From the NCBI GenBank assembly GCA_026122225.1, contig JANEZZ010000739.1, positions 2,728,001-2,792,000 of the forward strand: 64,000 bases of DNA. The letters run 5' to 3'. Made by a program: the position numbers and the translations under genes. Below, in pieces: positions 1 to 10,918 of this stretch (positions within the stretch are counted from its first letter, which is position 1; every line of letters starts with the position of its first letter). The notes below the pieces were generated by a model, which made no database searches, was not told the origin of the DNA, and saw nothing but the letters and a program-made list of their open reading frames with translations. This stretch comes from Heloderma charlesbogerti. Its lineage: Eukaryota; Chordata; Lepidosauria; Squamata; Helodermatidae.

Positions 1-696
1 AGTTCCAGGAAGGCTCTCCAGTTTCTCCTCTCCACTGCAGTCTTTCTGGAATACTCCACTCTCAGAGGATTTTTTCAGTGAACAGTTGAAGGTCTTTTCC
101 CAGAATACCTTTATAAAGCCATCTTCTTTTGCCCAGGAAGGATTTACACCCTGAAGAAATTTCCTGAATCCTAATGGTTCCTTTGAGTGAATTGCAAAGG
201 ATAGCATCCCATGGAGGGACTGTATATCATGATGCGTTACTGCAGTGCTTTCTGTGAAATCCCAATATGTGGTCATAATCCATACCTTATTTATAGGTGA
301 GTCCAGCACAGCCCTCTGAAGGAACAAGCTTATTTTAAATATAGATGTATTTGCGATATCAGCAAGAAACACATTGGCTTTGGTTTCCATGAAAGCTGAA
401 TTTTCTCCCCATTCATTATACAACAACCCTGCCTTTTCACCACGTTTTTCGAAGTCTTGGAATTTTTCTATAAAGGCAACACAGATGCCTCCCTGTGTAA
501 GCATTGGCCGTAATTTCTGCAAACGCCATTCTCCACGGATATTATCCACAGTAAAGAGCCCAATCCATGTCCAGTTGAATTGCACAAGTAACTGGACAAT
601 CCCTTGGTACTGATGAGCATCATTTGGGACCATCTGGTATAAATACCAGAACAGAGATTTGTCACCCCATGCTGGAGAAAAAGGTCCAGTAGTGAG
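1..696 (-). CDS. V2R-1 exon 3 (partial), vomeronasal type-2 receptor ligand-binding domain
   Basis: Part of the extracellular Venus-flytrap (ANF-receptor-like) domain of a class C chemosensory GPCR of vomeronasal neurons. On the minus strand a TTTCAG acceptor ends at 697 and the exon opens in phase 0 with LTTGPFSPAWGDKS, then WYLYQMVPND and QFNWTWIGLF, which are typical of V2R exon 3. It is open for all 232 codons visible. It aligns closely with exon 3 of V2R-3 (58009-58860, 852 bp), so about 156 bp of exon plus exons 4-6 lie left of the window. Exons 2 and 1 of the same unit are at 11905-12196 and 14745-14989. The intron to exon 2 is about 11.2 kb, against 4 kb in V2R-3, because of BovB and transposon insertions. 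Family assignment is firm; function of the whole gene is unknown. Confidence 0.93.
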
Positions 697-730
697 CTGA
701 AAGAGAAGGTAGATGTATTTTATGGATAGA

Positions 731-834
731 CAAGTAACTGGACAATCCCCATATACTGATGAGCCTCATTGGGGACTATCTGATATTAAGAATAGAATTG
801 TGATTCGTCCCCCCAAGCTAGGGCCAGAAGTGAG
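731..834 (-). pseudogene. Decayed duplicate of the 5' part of V2R exon 3, with acceptor
   Basis: About 130 bp upstream (in transcription) of the true exon 3, the sequence repeats its first ~100 bp: an acceptor-like TTTCAG followed by CTCACTTCTGG, and further on the complement of a stretch coding CAGTA-TGGGGATTGTCCAGTTACTTG. Frame-breaking differences mark it as non-coding. V2R-3 has a shorter version in the matching place (58894-58975), so the duplication predates the split of the two units. Confidence 0.75.
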
Positions 835-839
835 CTGAA

Positions 840-1589
840 ATCATATGGATAAAAAGCTTCATGGATAAATGTGGGCTAGAACTCAAAAGCCACAGGTTGT
901 GTTTTAGATTAATGTAGGTGGTCATGGAAATGGCTCATCTAAATCTTCTTCCCTGACATGCTAGTTGAATGTACAGTGCTTTTTTTTACAAAATGTATTC
1001 ATAGAGCAGCATTTATAGAATCATATTGATTCTATTATTTGAATGTTGAAAAGATTTCTAAGATGCCTTTCCCTTAATGTCTTAGGGCAGTAACCTACAA
1101 GAAAAAAGTAAGAACGACAGTCTAAAATGACAATTAGAATGATCAAAAATGAGACCAAAAGAGAAACAATTCAATGGAGTGGATCAAACCTGTTTAGTCA
1201 GACAATTCACATTCCATTCTGGAATGTGGGGCTGTCCCACCCATGAAGCAGGGTATGTCACCTCCATCTGGGATGGAGCGGGAATAGCAGAAATTTGCAC
1301 CACTCCACTGCTCTCCCCACCCCCATCTCTGCCCCTACAGAACTCTTGTGAGGCCAAGGTGAGCTCCTACAAGACCTGCATGAACTCCTGCAAGTGACCC
1401 ATAGACCCAATACAGTGGTGGCAAAGGGAAGGGGGACATGGAATAGGGAAACGGAGTGACGTTGCTTCTACCTTGCATCAGTCCTGCTGGAATGCTTGGA
1501 CCAGGGCCACCCAGAGGAATCTGGAGGCCAGGGCCAATGGATTTGGGGGGCAGGGGGATGCCACACACAAAAATTACAATCATTTTGAA

Positions 1590-1590
<1 letters not shown>
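840..1590. other. Intronic sequence, nothing recognised
   Basis: Intron between exons 3 and 2 of V2R-1. Short chance ORFs only; no palindromic module, LINE domain or splice-bounded exon was seen. Confidence 0.5.
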
Positions 1591-1655
<65 letters not shown>

Positions 1656-1661
1656 TGTGTG

Positions 1662-1699
<38 letters not shown>
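1591..1699. repeat. Compound microsatellite (TG)n(TA)n(GATA)n
   Basis: Runs of TG, then TA, then ATAG/GATA units in direct succession, immediately before the BovB segment. Likely length-variable. Confidence 0.95.
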
Positions 1700-4600
1700 G
1701 AATTGAAAGATTATCCTTTTGGCTGGGTCAAAGCCAAAAGGACACTCAGCTGTGGATGTGTCTGGTGGTGAAAAGAAAGTCCGATGCTGTAAACAACAAT
1801 ATTGTTTAGGAACCTGGAATGTAAGTTCAATGAATCAAGTAGCGATGTACGAAGGTGACTTACCTTTCATGGATTATGTTGATGGTGGGGGGGGAGGCGT
1901 TCCGTCCCTCCCCCTGGAATCCTGGCTGGGGGGAAGGCGCTCCATTCCTCCCCCCAGAATCCTCGAACGGCCGGCTATGCTCCGTGGCAGCTCTGCGGAG
2001 AAGCCAGCCAGGCCCGGCCCAGCCAGGCCAGAGCCGTCCGCAGCCGGATTTCTGGCCGCAGAGGGCTCTGGGTAAAACAAACAAACAAACAAAAAACAAC
2101 CGCATATGCAAATGGCGGTGGCTACGGCCGCCGCCATCTGTGTTCTTTCTTTTTGGCCGTCTTAATATACATTAATATTTACGTAGACTATGACGGCGAA
2201 AATAAAGGGGAATGCAAATAGCGTAGCGGGCGCTATTTGCGTCCCTTTTTCATTCACCGTTTTAGCCTACGTAAAGCCTCCGCCATTTGCGTACGTGTGT
2301 TGTTGTTTTTTTAAACCCACACCCAACCATGATAGGCTACCTAAAGATTTAGGTAGCCTATCACATCTTTTTTTTTTTCTTCACAAGCCTGGAAATGGTG
2401 GCGGTGGCAGCCGGTCGGAAGACCAGCTGCCGCCGCCCAGAAAATATGCCCCAGGTAAGTCTCGTCCTGGGGGGGATCTGCGGGAGGGGTAGGGGGTGGC
2501 AGGCCGTTCCGCCACAGAGTTTGGGGGGGGGTGAATGCACTGGCATTCGGCCTCACCGAAATCCGTGGAGGAATTCTCTGACATCCCTAGAATCAAGGTA
2601 AGCTGGAGGTGGTCAAACATGAGATGGCAAGATTGAACATCGACATCTTGGGAATCAGCGAACTACAATGGACAAGCATGGTCGAATTTAATTCAGGTGA
2701 CCATTATATCTACTACTGTGGGAAAGAATCCCTTAGAAGAAATGGAGTAGCACTCATAGCCAACAAAAGGGTGGGAAAAGCAGTACTAGGGTACAATCTC
2801 AAAAATGACAGAATGATCTCAGTACGAATCCAAGGCAAACCATTGAACTTCAAAGTAATTCAAGGCTATGCCCCAACCACAGACACCGAAGAAGCTGAGG
2901 TTGATCAGTTCTATGAAGACCTACAACACCTTCTAGAATTAACACCAAAAAAAGATGTCCTTTTCATCATAGGGGATAGGAATGCTAAAGTAGGAAGTCA
3001 AGAAATAAATCACTGGGATAACAGGCAAGCATGGCCTTGGTGTACAAAATGAAGCAGGACAAAGGATAATAGAGTTTTGCCAAGAGAACATGCTGATCAC
3101 AGCAAACATGCTTTTCCAACAGCACAAGAGGCGACTCTACACATGGACATCACCAGATGGTCAATATCGAAATCAGATTGATTATGTCCTTTGCAGCCAA
3201 AGATGGAGAAGCTCTATACAGACAGTCAAAACAAGACCTGGAGCTGACTGTGGCTCAGATCATGAGCTTCTTGTTGCAAAATTTTGGCTTAAATTTAAGA
3301 ACATAGGGAAAACCACTAAACCTTTCAGGTATGACCTCAATCATCTCCCTTATGAATATACAGTGGAGGTGAGGAATAGATTTCAGGGATTAGACCTGAT
3401 AGACAGAGTGCCTGAGGAACTATGGATGGAGGTCTGTAACATTGTTCAGGAGGCAGCAACTCAATCCCTCCCAAAGAAAAACAAATGCAAGAAGGCAAAG
3501 TGGCTGTCTGAGGAGGCTTTACAAGTAGTTGAGGAAAGAAGGGTAGCGAAAAGCAAAGGAGAAAGGGGAAGATATATCCAACTGAATGCAGAGTTCCAGA
3601 GAATAGCAAGGAGAGACAAGAAGGCCTTCTTAAATGAACAATGCAAAGAAATTGAGGAAAACAATAGAATGGGAAAGACTAGAGATCTCTTCAAAAAATC
3701 GGAGATCTCAAGGGAACGTTTTGTGCAAAGATGGTCATGATCAAAGAGAAAGAAGGCAGGGACCTAACAGAAGCAGATGAGATTCAGATGAGGTGGCGAG
3801 AATACACAGAAGAACTATACAGGAAAGATCTTAATGCCCCTGATAGCCATGATAGTGCGGTCACTGAACTTGAGCCAGACATCCTCAAGAGTGAAGTCAA
3901 GTGGGCCTTAGGAAGCATTGCTAACATCAAAGCTAGCAGAGGTGACAGTATTCAAGCTGAGCCATTTAAGATCCTAAAAGATGATGCTGTTAAAGTGCTG
4001 CACTCAATATGCCAACAAATTTGGAACACTCCACAGTGGCCACAAGACTGGAAAAGGGCAGTTTACATTCCAGTTCCAAAGAAGGGCAGTGCCAAAGAGT
4101 GTTCAAACTATTGTACAATTGTTCTCATTTCACATGCCAGCAAAGTTATGCTCAAAATCCTACAAGCTAGGATTCAGCAGTATGTGAACAGAGAACTACC
4201 GGAAGTACAAGCTGGGTTTCGAAGAGGCAGAGGAACTAGAGTTCAAATCGGCAACATTCGCTGGATCATGGAGAAAGCAAGAGAATTCCAGAAAAACATC
4301 TATTTCTCCTTCATTGACTATGCTAAAGCCTTTGATTGTGTGGATCACAACAAACTCTGGCAAATTCTTAAAGAGATGGGAGTACCAGACCACATCACCT
4401 GTCTCCTGAGAAACTTGTATGAGGGTCAAGAAGCAACAGTAAGAACCGGACATGGAACAACTGAGTGGTTCAAAATTGGGAAACGAGTACAACAGGGCTG
4501 TATATTGTTGCCCGGCTTATTTAACTTATATGCAGAGTACATCAAGAGAAACGCCTGGTTGGATGAATCACAGGTCGGAATTAAGATTGCTGGGAGAATT

Positions 4601-4728
4601 ATCAACAACCTCAGATATGCAGGTGATACCACCCAAATGGCAGAAAGTAAAGAGGATCTAAAGAGCCTCTTGTTGAGGGTGAAAGTGGAGAGTGCAAAAG
4701 CTGGTTTGAAACTCAACATTAAAAAAAC
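1700..4728 (+). mobile_element. BovB (RTE clade) LINE, copy 1, truncated and defective
   Basis: Endonuclease and reverse transcriptase of an RTE/BovB non-LTR retrotransposon. Endonuclease motifs include GTWNVSSMN (about 1808), INIDILGISE-like DILGISELQW (2641-) and GSDHELL (about 3255); RT motifs include QAGFRRGRGT (about 4205) and FIDYAKAFDCVDH (about 4310). The frame shifts near 3020-3050 and near 3700-3730. The catalytic YADD box reads YAGD (about 4617), losing an aspartate, so the copy is dead. A type I element (1840-2589) interrupts it inside the endonuclease. It stops at NIKKT, exactly where the next element starts (4729); the rest of the ORF and the 3' end are missing. The 5' limit is uncertain. 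BovB is known for patchy distribution and horizontal transfer in vertebrates. Confidence 0.93.
1840..2589 (+). mobile_element. Type I palindromic hAT element E1 (alpha-beta)
   Basis: Starts TAGCGATGTACGAAGG and ends GAATTCTCTGACATCCCTA. Flanked by the 8-bp duplication GAATCAAG (1832-1839 and 2590-2597); removing the element and one copy restores continuous BovB sequence, so the boundaries are exact. Carries GATAGGCTACCTAA and TAGACTATGACGGCG palindromic modules and outward donor motifs near both ends. Confidence 0.93.
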
Positions 4729-5432
4729 TAGGGATGTACGAAAGTGACTTACCTTTCATGGATTATGTTGATGGTGGGGGGGGAGGCGTTCCTTCCCTCC
4801 CCTGAATCCTGGCCAGCGGGAGGCGCTCTGTTCCTCCCCCGGGAATCCTCGAACAGCAGGCTGTGCTCCGCGTCAGCTCTGCGAGTCAGCCGGCCAGGCC
4901 CGGCCCGGCCTGGCCCAGCCAAAGCCGTCCGCGGCCGGATTTCTGGCCGCGGAGGGCTCTGGGTAACCCCCCCCCCCAAAAAAACACATACGCAAATGGC
5001 GGCGGCTATGGCTGCCACCATTTGCGTTCCTTCTTTTTACTGTCCTAATCTACGTAAAGATATACGTAGACTATGACATCGAAAATCAAGGGGAACACAA
5101 ATAGCGTTCCCCTATGTAAATGTTTACGTAGACTAAGACATGCCAAAATAAGGAACACAAATGGCGGCAGCACACGTTTTTTTGTTTTTTTTTGTTTTTT
5201 TTACTCAGCCGCCATTTGCATCCCTGCTAGCAATGGCTGGATGTCCGGCTGCTGGCGGAGCCAGCCGGCGGCTCCGCAGAATCGCTGTGGAGCACAGCCG
5301 GCTGGCCAGGATTCTGGGGGTGAGGAATGGAGCGCCTCCCCCTCCGGTGAGGATTCCAGGGGGAGGGACGGAACACCTCCCCCTGCACCATCAACATAAT
5401 CCCGAAAGGTAAGTGATTTTCGTACATCCCTA
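4729..5432. mobile_element. Type I element E2, chimeric (alpha-alpha)
   Basis: Both termini are alpha: TAGGGATGTACGAAAGTGAC on the left and its complement on the right. All intact elements with duplications have one alpha and one beta end. The flanks (AAAAAAAC and GTCAAGAG) do not match, and BovB stops at the left edge. It is best read as a product of recombination or aberrant transposition between two copies in opposite orientation. Confidence 0.8.
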
Positions 5433-6500
5433 GTCAAGAGTGCAAGAGCCATTACACTAACTGACTTCAGAGTGAAATCCATACGATTGAAAGAAGGCCT
5501 ATGAGGTACACCAAAAAAACATGTGGGGTAAGGATTATGACCAGACATTCTGTTATAATGGGTGACCTTTATTGGAAGAAATGATTGAAATGTTGCCCTT
5601 TGATATTTGGAATTGATAACCACAGGCTTTTTTTTTTAAGTGTGGCCCAGCAAGCAGAAAAAGGAGGAATTTAGCCAGGAATGTGTGTTCTAAGGCAGCT
5701 TATCAATGATTGGAAGAAAGTGGGGGGAGGGGGGAACCCATTTCACACACAGGAAAACTGAGGCTGCAGGTAATTGAACTCAATGCTGAGTATGGGTTAC
5801 ATAATCACAGGGTTGAAAATAATAATTTTTTGAAGACAGCAAATCAGCAAATACACACCATGAGGAACTTGGTTAGAAATATATGGTCTAGGGCATTCCT
5901 TTGCCCCACCAAAAGAAGGGAAAGAGGAAAAACAGACTGAGAAGCAATGCCTAGCACCACAAAATGGAGGCCAATTATTTGCTTAAGTATAATGGAAGAC
6001 AAAAAAGGCCCCAATTCAAAACCAGTTCAGATCACCCCAGACCATCTCCACCCCAATTTTTTCAGAATAGCAACACATAGAAAGAAATTTCTAGCGGAGG
6101 CCACTTAAAGATTTTTTTTTCAGTAATGGGGCAGGGTGATGGGGGGAGAGATATGGTGTAAACAAGATGGGTACAGAGATTTTTGTTGAATTTTACAACT
6201 CAGCACCACCAATGGCTTTTTCCAAACACCCAAAACAGAGACTGGAAATATTTTTAAATGAAGAACATACCAGTACAAAAATGAAAAAATAAATAGTGAA
6301 GATTCACATCTTCCAATTTTCAAATCTTCAAAGATCATGCCTGACTTAGGGAAAAAAAAAAACCACGGAGAAGCCACGATTCTTCGAAGATAATGCCTGA
6401 ATTACAAAAAAAAAAAAGCCGAATTGGGGGATAGAAGGGGGTAAAACTTAGTCTCATTGGAAGGGATAGAACGATCCCCTGCTCAATGCAGGAAGCCTGA
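5433..6500. other. Unassigned sequence
   Basis: No exon, LINE domain or palindromic module recognised. Short A- and T-runs at about 5627 and 6349-6415. Confidence 0.5.
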
Positions 6501-6570
6501 TTCCAAGGTGGTCGCCCATCTAACTACTGACTGGGGCTGACCCTGCTTAGCTTCCGAGACCAAACAAGTG
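6501..6570 (-). repeat. 5S rRNA-derived repeat fragment
   Basis: The complement contains TCTCGGAAGCTAAGCAGGGT followed by TTAGATGGGCGACC, closely matching the internal promoter and 3' half of vertebrate 5S rRNA. The 5' third and the expected 3' end are absent, so this is a SINE head or pseudogene rather than a working gene. 5S-derived SINEs are known in vertebrates. Confidence 0.75.
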
Positions 6571-6957
6571 CACGCACATCCAGCCCTTTGCTTGTTGCTG
6601 AGGAAACACTGAGTGCTGAGGAAGCTATGCGATCACTAGACAGAAGATGACATGGGGCCATCGAGAGCTGTGAGCGTGGTGGGCGTGGAATCAGCAGAAA
6701 CAGGAAGAGTTTCTGATCCTCCAATGAGAGCCTCCATCTTTAAGAGCAGGAAAACAGCACAGCGCTGGAGTGTGAACTGAGCTCGCACATTCGATGAACC
6801 ACCGCAATGAGGAAAATGTGTGAGTGTGGATAATCACATTTTAATGCGAGAGCATTTAACCCGACAGGACACCAAATTCATTGTGATGGCGGGTGCAATG
6901 TAGATTGGCCCTAGTACTTCCTGGCATTTGGAAGCTATGCTTCTATTAATGCAAAAT
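6571..6957. other. Unassigned sequence downstream of the 5S-like repeat
   Basis: Possibly the body of the 5S-derived SINE (read on the minus strand it would be leader, not tail). No coding evidence. Confidence 0.35.
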
Positions 6958-7324
6958 TAGGGATGTCAGAGAATTCCGCCACGGATCTCGGTGAGGCTGA
7001 ATGCCAGTGCATTCTGCCCCCCGAACTCTGTGGCGGAACAGCCTGCCCCCTGCCCCCCCGTGGATCCCCCCCAGGACGAGACTTTTTTTTGGCCTTCTTA
7101 GTCTATGTAAATATTTACATAGACTAAGACGGCCCAAATTCAGGAACGCAAATGGCGGCGGCTGTAGCCGCCGCCATTTGCGTACGTGTTTTTTTTTTTT
7201 TTAACCCAGACGTGATAGGCTACGTAAGTCTTTATGTAGCCTATCATGGCTGAATTCAGGGACGCAAATGGCGATGGCTATGGCCACTGCCATTTGCGTC
7301 CCTGCTAGCCAGCAGCCAGATGTC
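6958..7324 (+). mobile_element. Type I half-element E3 (beta end only)
   Basis: Begins TAGGGATGTCAGAGAATTCC and contains TAGTCTATGTAA, GCAAATGGCGGC and GATAGGCTACGTAA modules. It stops inside a region that in other copies leads to the alpha end, with no terminus or duplication on the right. Confidence 0.85.
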
Positions 7325-8396
7325 CTCCAGTCTCATCCTCAAGTACCTGGCATCGGTTCCACAGCTCCACTGCTTCCACTGGTGCAGAGTGGCGTCTAGT
7401 TCTTCTTCTCCTAACTGTCACCCTTTACCAAGGAGTATCCTCTACTGCATTTTTCCTCACCTCAGCATTTTCCACTTCTGCCTCAGCTTGCTGTTGCTCT
7501 TTCAAACTTCTGTTCTTCACTTGGCTGCTGTAGTTCCACCTAGGGATGGTGGAGAATTTCTCCCCGAAACTTCGGGGGGCCGAGCGCCAACGTGTTCGGC
7601 CCCCCGAACAAGTTTCGGGGAGAAATCCTCCACCCCCCCGCCCCCTGCCCCCCCCCGCGACGGGACTTACCTTCACCGAATGTCCCTCCCAGTGGCTGGT
7701 CCGGCCGGCGGTTCGGCGGGTGTTCAAGCGAGGCGGGAGCGGCAGCCGGTCTTTTGACCGGCTGCCGCCGCCGCCATTGCAATGAAAGAAAAAAAAAAAC
7801 ACCCCCTGATAGGCTACGTGACGATTCACGTAGCCTATCATGGCTAGATTTGCAAAGTCAGCCGTGATAGGCTACGTGACGATTGACGTAGCCTATCACG
7901 GCTGACTTTCCAGATCTAGCCGTGATAGGCTACGTGAATCATCACGTAGCCTATCATGGGGCGTTTTTTTTTTTTTTACTTTCGCGTTCGTGGCCGGGCG
8001 AGGCGAGGCGCCTCCTCCCCGGCCTGAATTTCGGCCGGGCGAGGCAGGAAGCCTCCCCCCGGCCTGAATTTTGGCCGGGCGAGGCGGGAAGCCTCCCCCC
8101 CGGCCTGAAATTTGCGGGGGGAACAGCGAAGCGCCTCCCCCCCACCGCGAACGGCCTTCGACGACAGGTAAGTGACTTTCGTCCACCCCTAGTTCAACCA
8201 TTCTGTCCAAGAACTCTTCATGTTCTCTTATTCCCCAGAGGGTCGACAGTCGCTACTCCAGTCCTCTTACTTTTTCTTCCAGCAGCATGATCAACTTGCA
8301 CTTGTTGCAGGTGTAGGCCATGTTGTTCTCAGGCAAGAAAACAAACATGGCACACACCTTGCAGGTCACTACCACTGGAGAGTCTTGTCCTTCCAT
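7325..8396 (-). pseudogene. Retroelement ORF1-like fragment (zinc-binding N-terminus), split by E4
   Basis: Reading down from an ATG at 8396, the product starts MEGQDSPVVVTCKVC and continues with a second CxxC (TCNKC) and a predicted helical stretch (MLLEEKVRGLE). One in-frame stop follows, then REHEEFLDRMVE. Beyond the E4 insertion the frame resumes with a charged, glutamine- and glutamate-rich stretch, another stop, a basic patch (RRRRTRRHSAP) and NRCQVLEDE. I believe this resembles the ORF1 of a squamate non-LTR element but cannot name the family. The two stops and the insertion make it non-functional. Confidence 0.6.
7541..8191 (-). mobile_element. Type I element E4 (beta-alpha)
   Basis: Starts TAGGGATGGTGGAGAATT, ends GACTTTCGTCCACCCCTA. 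Target duplication GTTCCACC/GTTCAACC (7 of 8) at 7533-7540 and 8192-8199. The inner TAGTCTAC palindromes are missing; three GATAGGCTACGTGA palindromes remain in tandem. Confidence 0.9.
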
Positions 8397-8575
8397 AACC
8401 TCTTTTCCCTTTTTGTGTCTAACTTCCTGATTGTTCTAGACTAGCCTGTGCTTGGTCCTCTACTCACTGGAGGTTAAAAGCAGAGTGCCACTGATTACGT
8501 TTTGGCATGGAGTATTCCTTGGGGAAATAGTAGAAAACCTGAATGCAAGACACTGAAATTACAAGCAGTAGAAAC

Positions 8576-9493
8576 TAGGGACGTACGAAAGTCACTTACC
8601 TGGTCTCACAGCTTGCTTCACGGTGGGGGGGAGGCGCTTCGCTTCTCCCCCCGAAGTTCAGGCCATGGGGGGCAGGCTTCCCGCCTCGCCCAGCTGAAAT
8701 TCAGGCCGGGGAGAACCGCCCCGTCTCCCCGGCCACGAACTTCAAAAGAAAAGTAAAAAAAAAAAAAAAGCCCCGTGCTAGGCTACGTAACGATTTACGT
8801 AGCCTATCACGGCTAGATCTGCAAAGTCAGCCATGATAGGCTACATTAATCTTCACGTAGCCTATCATGGGTGACTTTAAAAAAAAAAGAAAAAGCACGT
8901 ACGCAAATGGCAGCCCCCATAGGGAGCCGCCATTCGTGTTCCTTATTTGGTCCCTGTAGTCTATGCAAAGATTTACGTAGACTATGGCGAAAATAAGGGC
9001 AACGCAAATAGCGTGCCTTTATTTTCGCCGTAGTCTACGTAAATCTCTACGTAGACTAGACGTGCCAAAATAAGGAACGCCCATGGGCCGCCGCCATTTG
9101 CGTACGCGCTTTTTTTTTTTTTCAAAGTCACCTCTGATAGGCTACGTGACGATTTACATAGCCTATCACAGCTGACTTTGGAAATCTAGCTGTGATAGGC
9201 TACGTAAATCATTACGTAGCCTATGCATGGGTGTGGTTTTTTTTTTTTACTTTAGTTTTTTTTTTGCAATGGCGGCGGCGGCAGCCGGTCGGGAGACCAG
9301 CCACCACCCCCGCCCACGACGAAACGCCGCCAAACCGCCGCCGGGACCCGCCGCCGGGAGGGACTTTCGCCAAAGGTAAGTCCCGTCCCGGGGGGGCAGG
9401 GGGGCGGAGAATTTCACTGCCGATTTTGGGGGGCCGAATGCGTTGGCGCTCGGCCCCCCCGAAGATTCGGGGAGAAATTCTCCGCCATCCCTA
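8576..9493 (+). mobile_element. Type I element E5 (alpha-beta), no target duplication
   Basis: Full set of modules from TAGGGACGTACGAAAGTCAC to CTCCGCCATCCCTA. Flanks GTAGAAAC and TACAGTTC differ. The right flank aligns with V2R-3 from about 59255; the left flank does not, so a rearrangement probably used this copy. Confidence 0.85.
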
Positions 9494-9574
9494 TACAGTT
9501 CTGTGTTTCAGGGACGGTTCTGAATAGATTCGGGGGCCATGGTGCAGCTAGGGTTGGACTTCGGTGTCTAAGTG

Positions 9575-9672
9575 TTTTATTGTGTGTTGTTTGGTTTTAG
9601 TTTTTGTGAACCGCCCAGAGAACTTCGGCTATTGGGCGGTATAGAAATGAAATAAATAAATAAATAAATAAA
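9575..9672 (+). mobile_element. L2-like LINE 3' tail
   Basis: A 3'-UTR segment (GTGAACCGCCCAGAGAACTT, then GGGCGGTATAGAAATG) and an AAATA tail, flanked by TAAGTG at 9569-9574 and 9673-9678. The paralogous site near 59323 in V2R-3 lacks it. The same tail follows the longer L2-like fragment at 48180-48861. Confidence 0.85.
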
Positions 9673-9678
9673 TAAGTG

Positions 9679-10420
9679 CCAGTCCCACTCCGAAATGATC
9701 ATTCAGAAAGCAGCAGGTGATGGGAACACAGGCAAGCAGGCCCTGCATCAGCCCCTGGGCCGGCAGTGGGAAGCCAGCCAGGGTGTTAGTGGAACCAGCT
9801 TAAACAACCTGGGGAATTGGGAAGGGTTGTGTGCTTCTATGATTGTGGGGGAGGATAAAAGTGTTGAGATGATTCAGAGAGGAGGGATTTTGGAGGGATC
9901 CTTAAAGAGATTGATTGTGGTTTTTCATGTGGTTGCAGTGAAGAGGAGAAAAGCAGGACTTGTGTCGATGCATGTATACATTATCGGCACATGCAGTCTG
10001 TGCTTGTTTGTGCATGTGTGCGCACGTGCGTGTCTGTGTCTTGTGTATGAATGGATGGGTTCATCTGTGATGTGTGTGCGAGAGAGAGAGAGAACACACC
10101 TAGTACATTTTCCACAGTGTGACTTGTTAACCACCTTGAAAAACCAAACAACAAACCATGGGTCCTCAAAGTGGATTTTTTGAGAAAAATAAGCCACCCT
10201 ACATGTTTAACAAGTCACCGTGTGGAAGATATACTGGGTTCAGACAACACTCTGACCCAGGGTTCAACAAACAACCCATCATTCAACAACAGCCTACATT
10301 CAATCTCTGAATGTGGATTAGCGTGTTGTGCAAACCCTGTCAGAGAGTTTAGAGAGAGATCTGGGGCTTGAGAGAAAAAGGGATGGCGAAATGGCTTGCA
10401 GAGTGAAAGAGTGAAGTAAA
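9679..10420. other. Non-coding intron conserved with V2R-3 (about 59340-60640)
   Basis: Collinear with the V2R-3 intron, including the stretch around ATGATTCAGAGAGGAGGGAT and the TG/GA-rich part. No exon seen. Confidence 0.6.
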
Positions 10421-10492
10421 GAGAAGAGAAGAGAAGAGAAGAGAAGAGAAGAGAAGAGAAGAGAAGAGAAGAGAAGAGTAGAGAAGAGAAGG
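10421..10492. repeat. (GAGAA)n pentanucleotide microsatellite
   Basis: About fourteen near-perfect GAGAA units. The aligned position in V2R-3 (near 60740) lacks the expansion. Confidence 0.95.
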
Positions 10493-10785
10493 AATAGGTT
10501 TTTGTTGGCTCAGAAGACTGCACTCAAAGGAGTTATTTTGTGTGTTGAGACTCAGGTCTCACCTTGTACTCACAAAGGACAAGTAAAAGCCATGTACTTA
10601 CCCTTTGTGGATAGCCAGGCCAGTGGCAGCTATTTTAAGGTGGCGCCCTGGACAGCTTTTCAAATGATGAAGTCTGCCCAGTTTGCTCACAGGCAAAAAA
10701 AGTTGACAGACCCCTGTGTCAGATGCTGTTGCAGTCAATGAATGTAGCTCTAAAACCCATATGGGAGAGAAACAGTATATGTCAG

Positions 10786-10918
10786 CCTTCCCCAATCTGT
10801 TGTGATCCAGATGTTTTGGACTACAGCTCCCAGCATTCCTAACGATTGGCCATGCTGGCTGAGGCTGATGGGTGCTGCAGTCCCAAGCCTCTGGAGGGCA
10901 CCAGGTTGTGTATGTTAT
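10786..10918. repeat. Interspersed repeat, CAGCCTTCCCCAA type
   Basis: Begins CAGCCTTCCCCAATCTGTTG and has the internal stretch TTTTGGACTACAGCTCCCAG; the end runs into GGGCACCAGGTTG, partly complementary to the start. A paralogous copy is at 61690-61815. The pattern suggests a short inverted-repeat DNA element. Confidence 0.55.

Noticed and set aside
1855..2492. Many alanine-, arginine- and proline-rich ORFs in GC-rich parts of the elements, on both strands
   Set aside because: Palindromes and G/C runs lack stop codons by composition, so frames are open on both strands. Only the ATG-to-donor frames are noted, as a hypothesis.
6501..6570. Functional 5S rRNA gene
   Set aside because: Only part of the molecule is present and no poly-T terminator follows at the right place.
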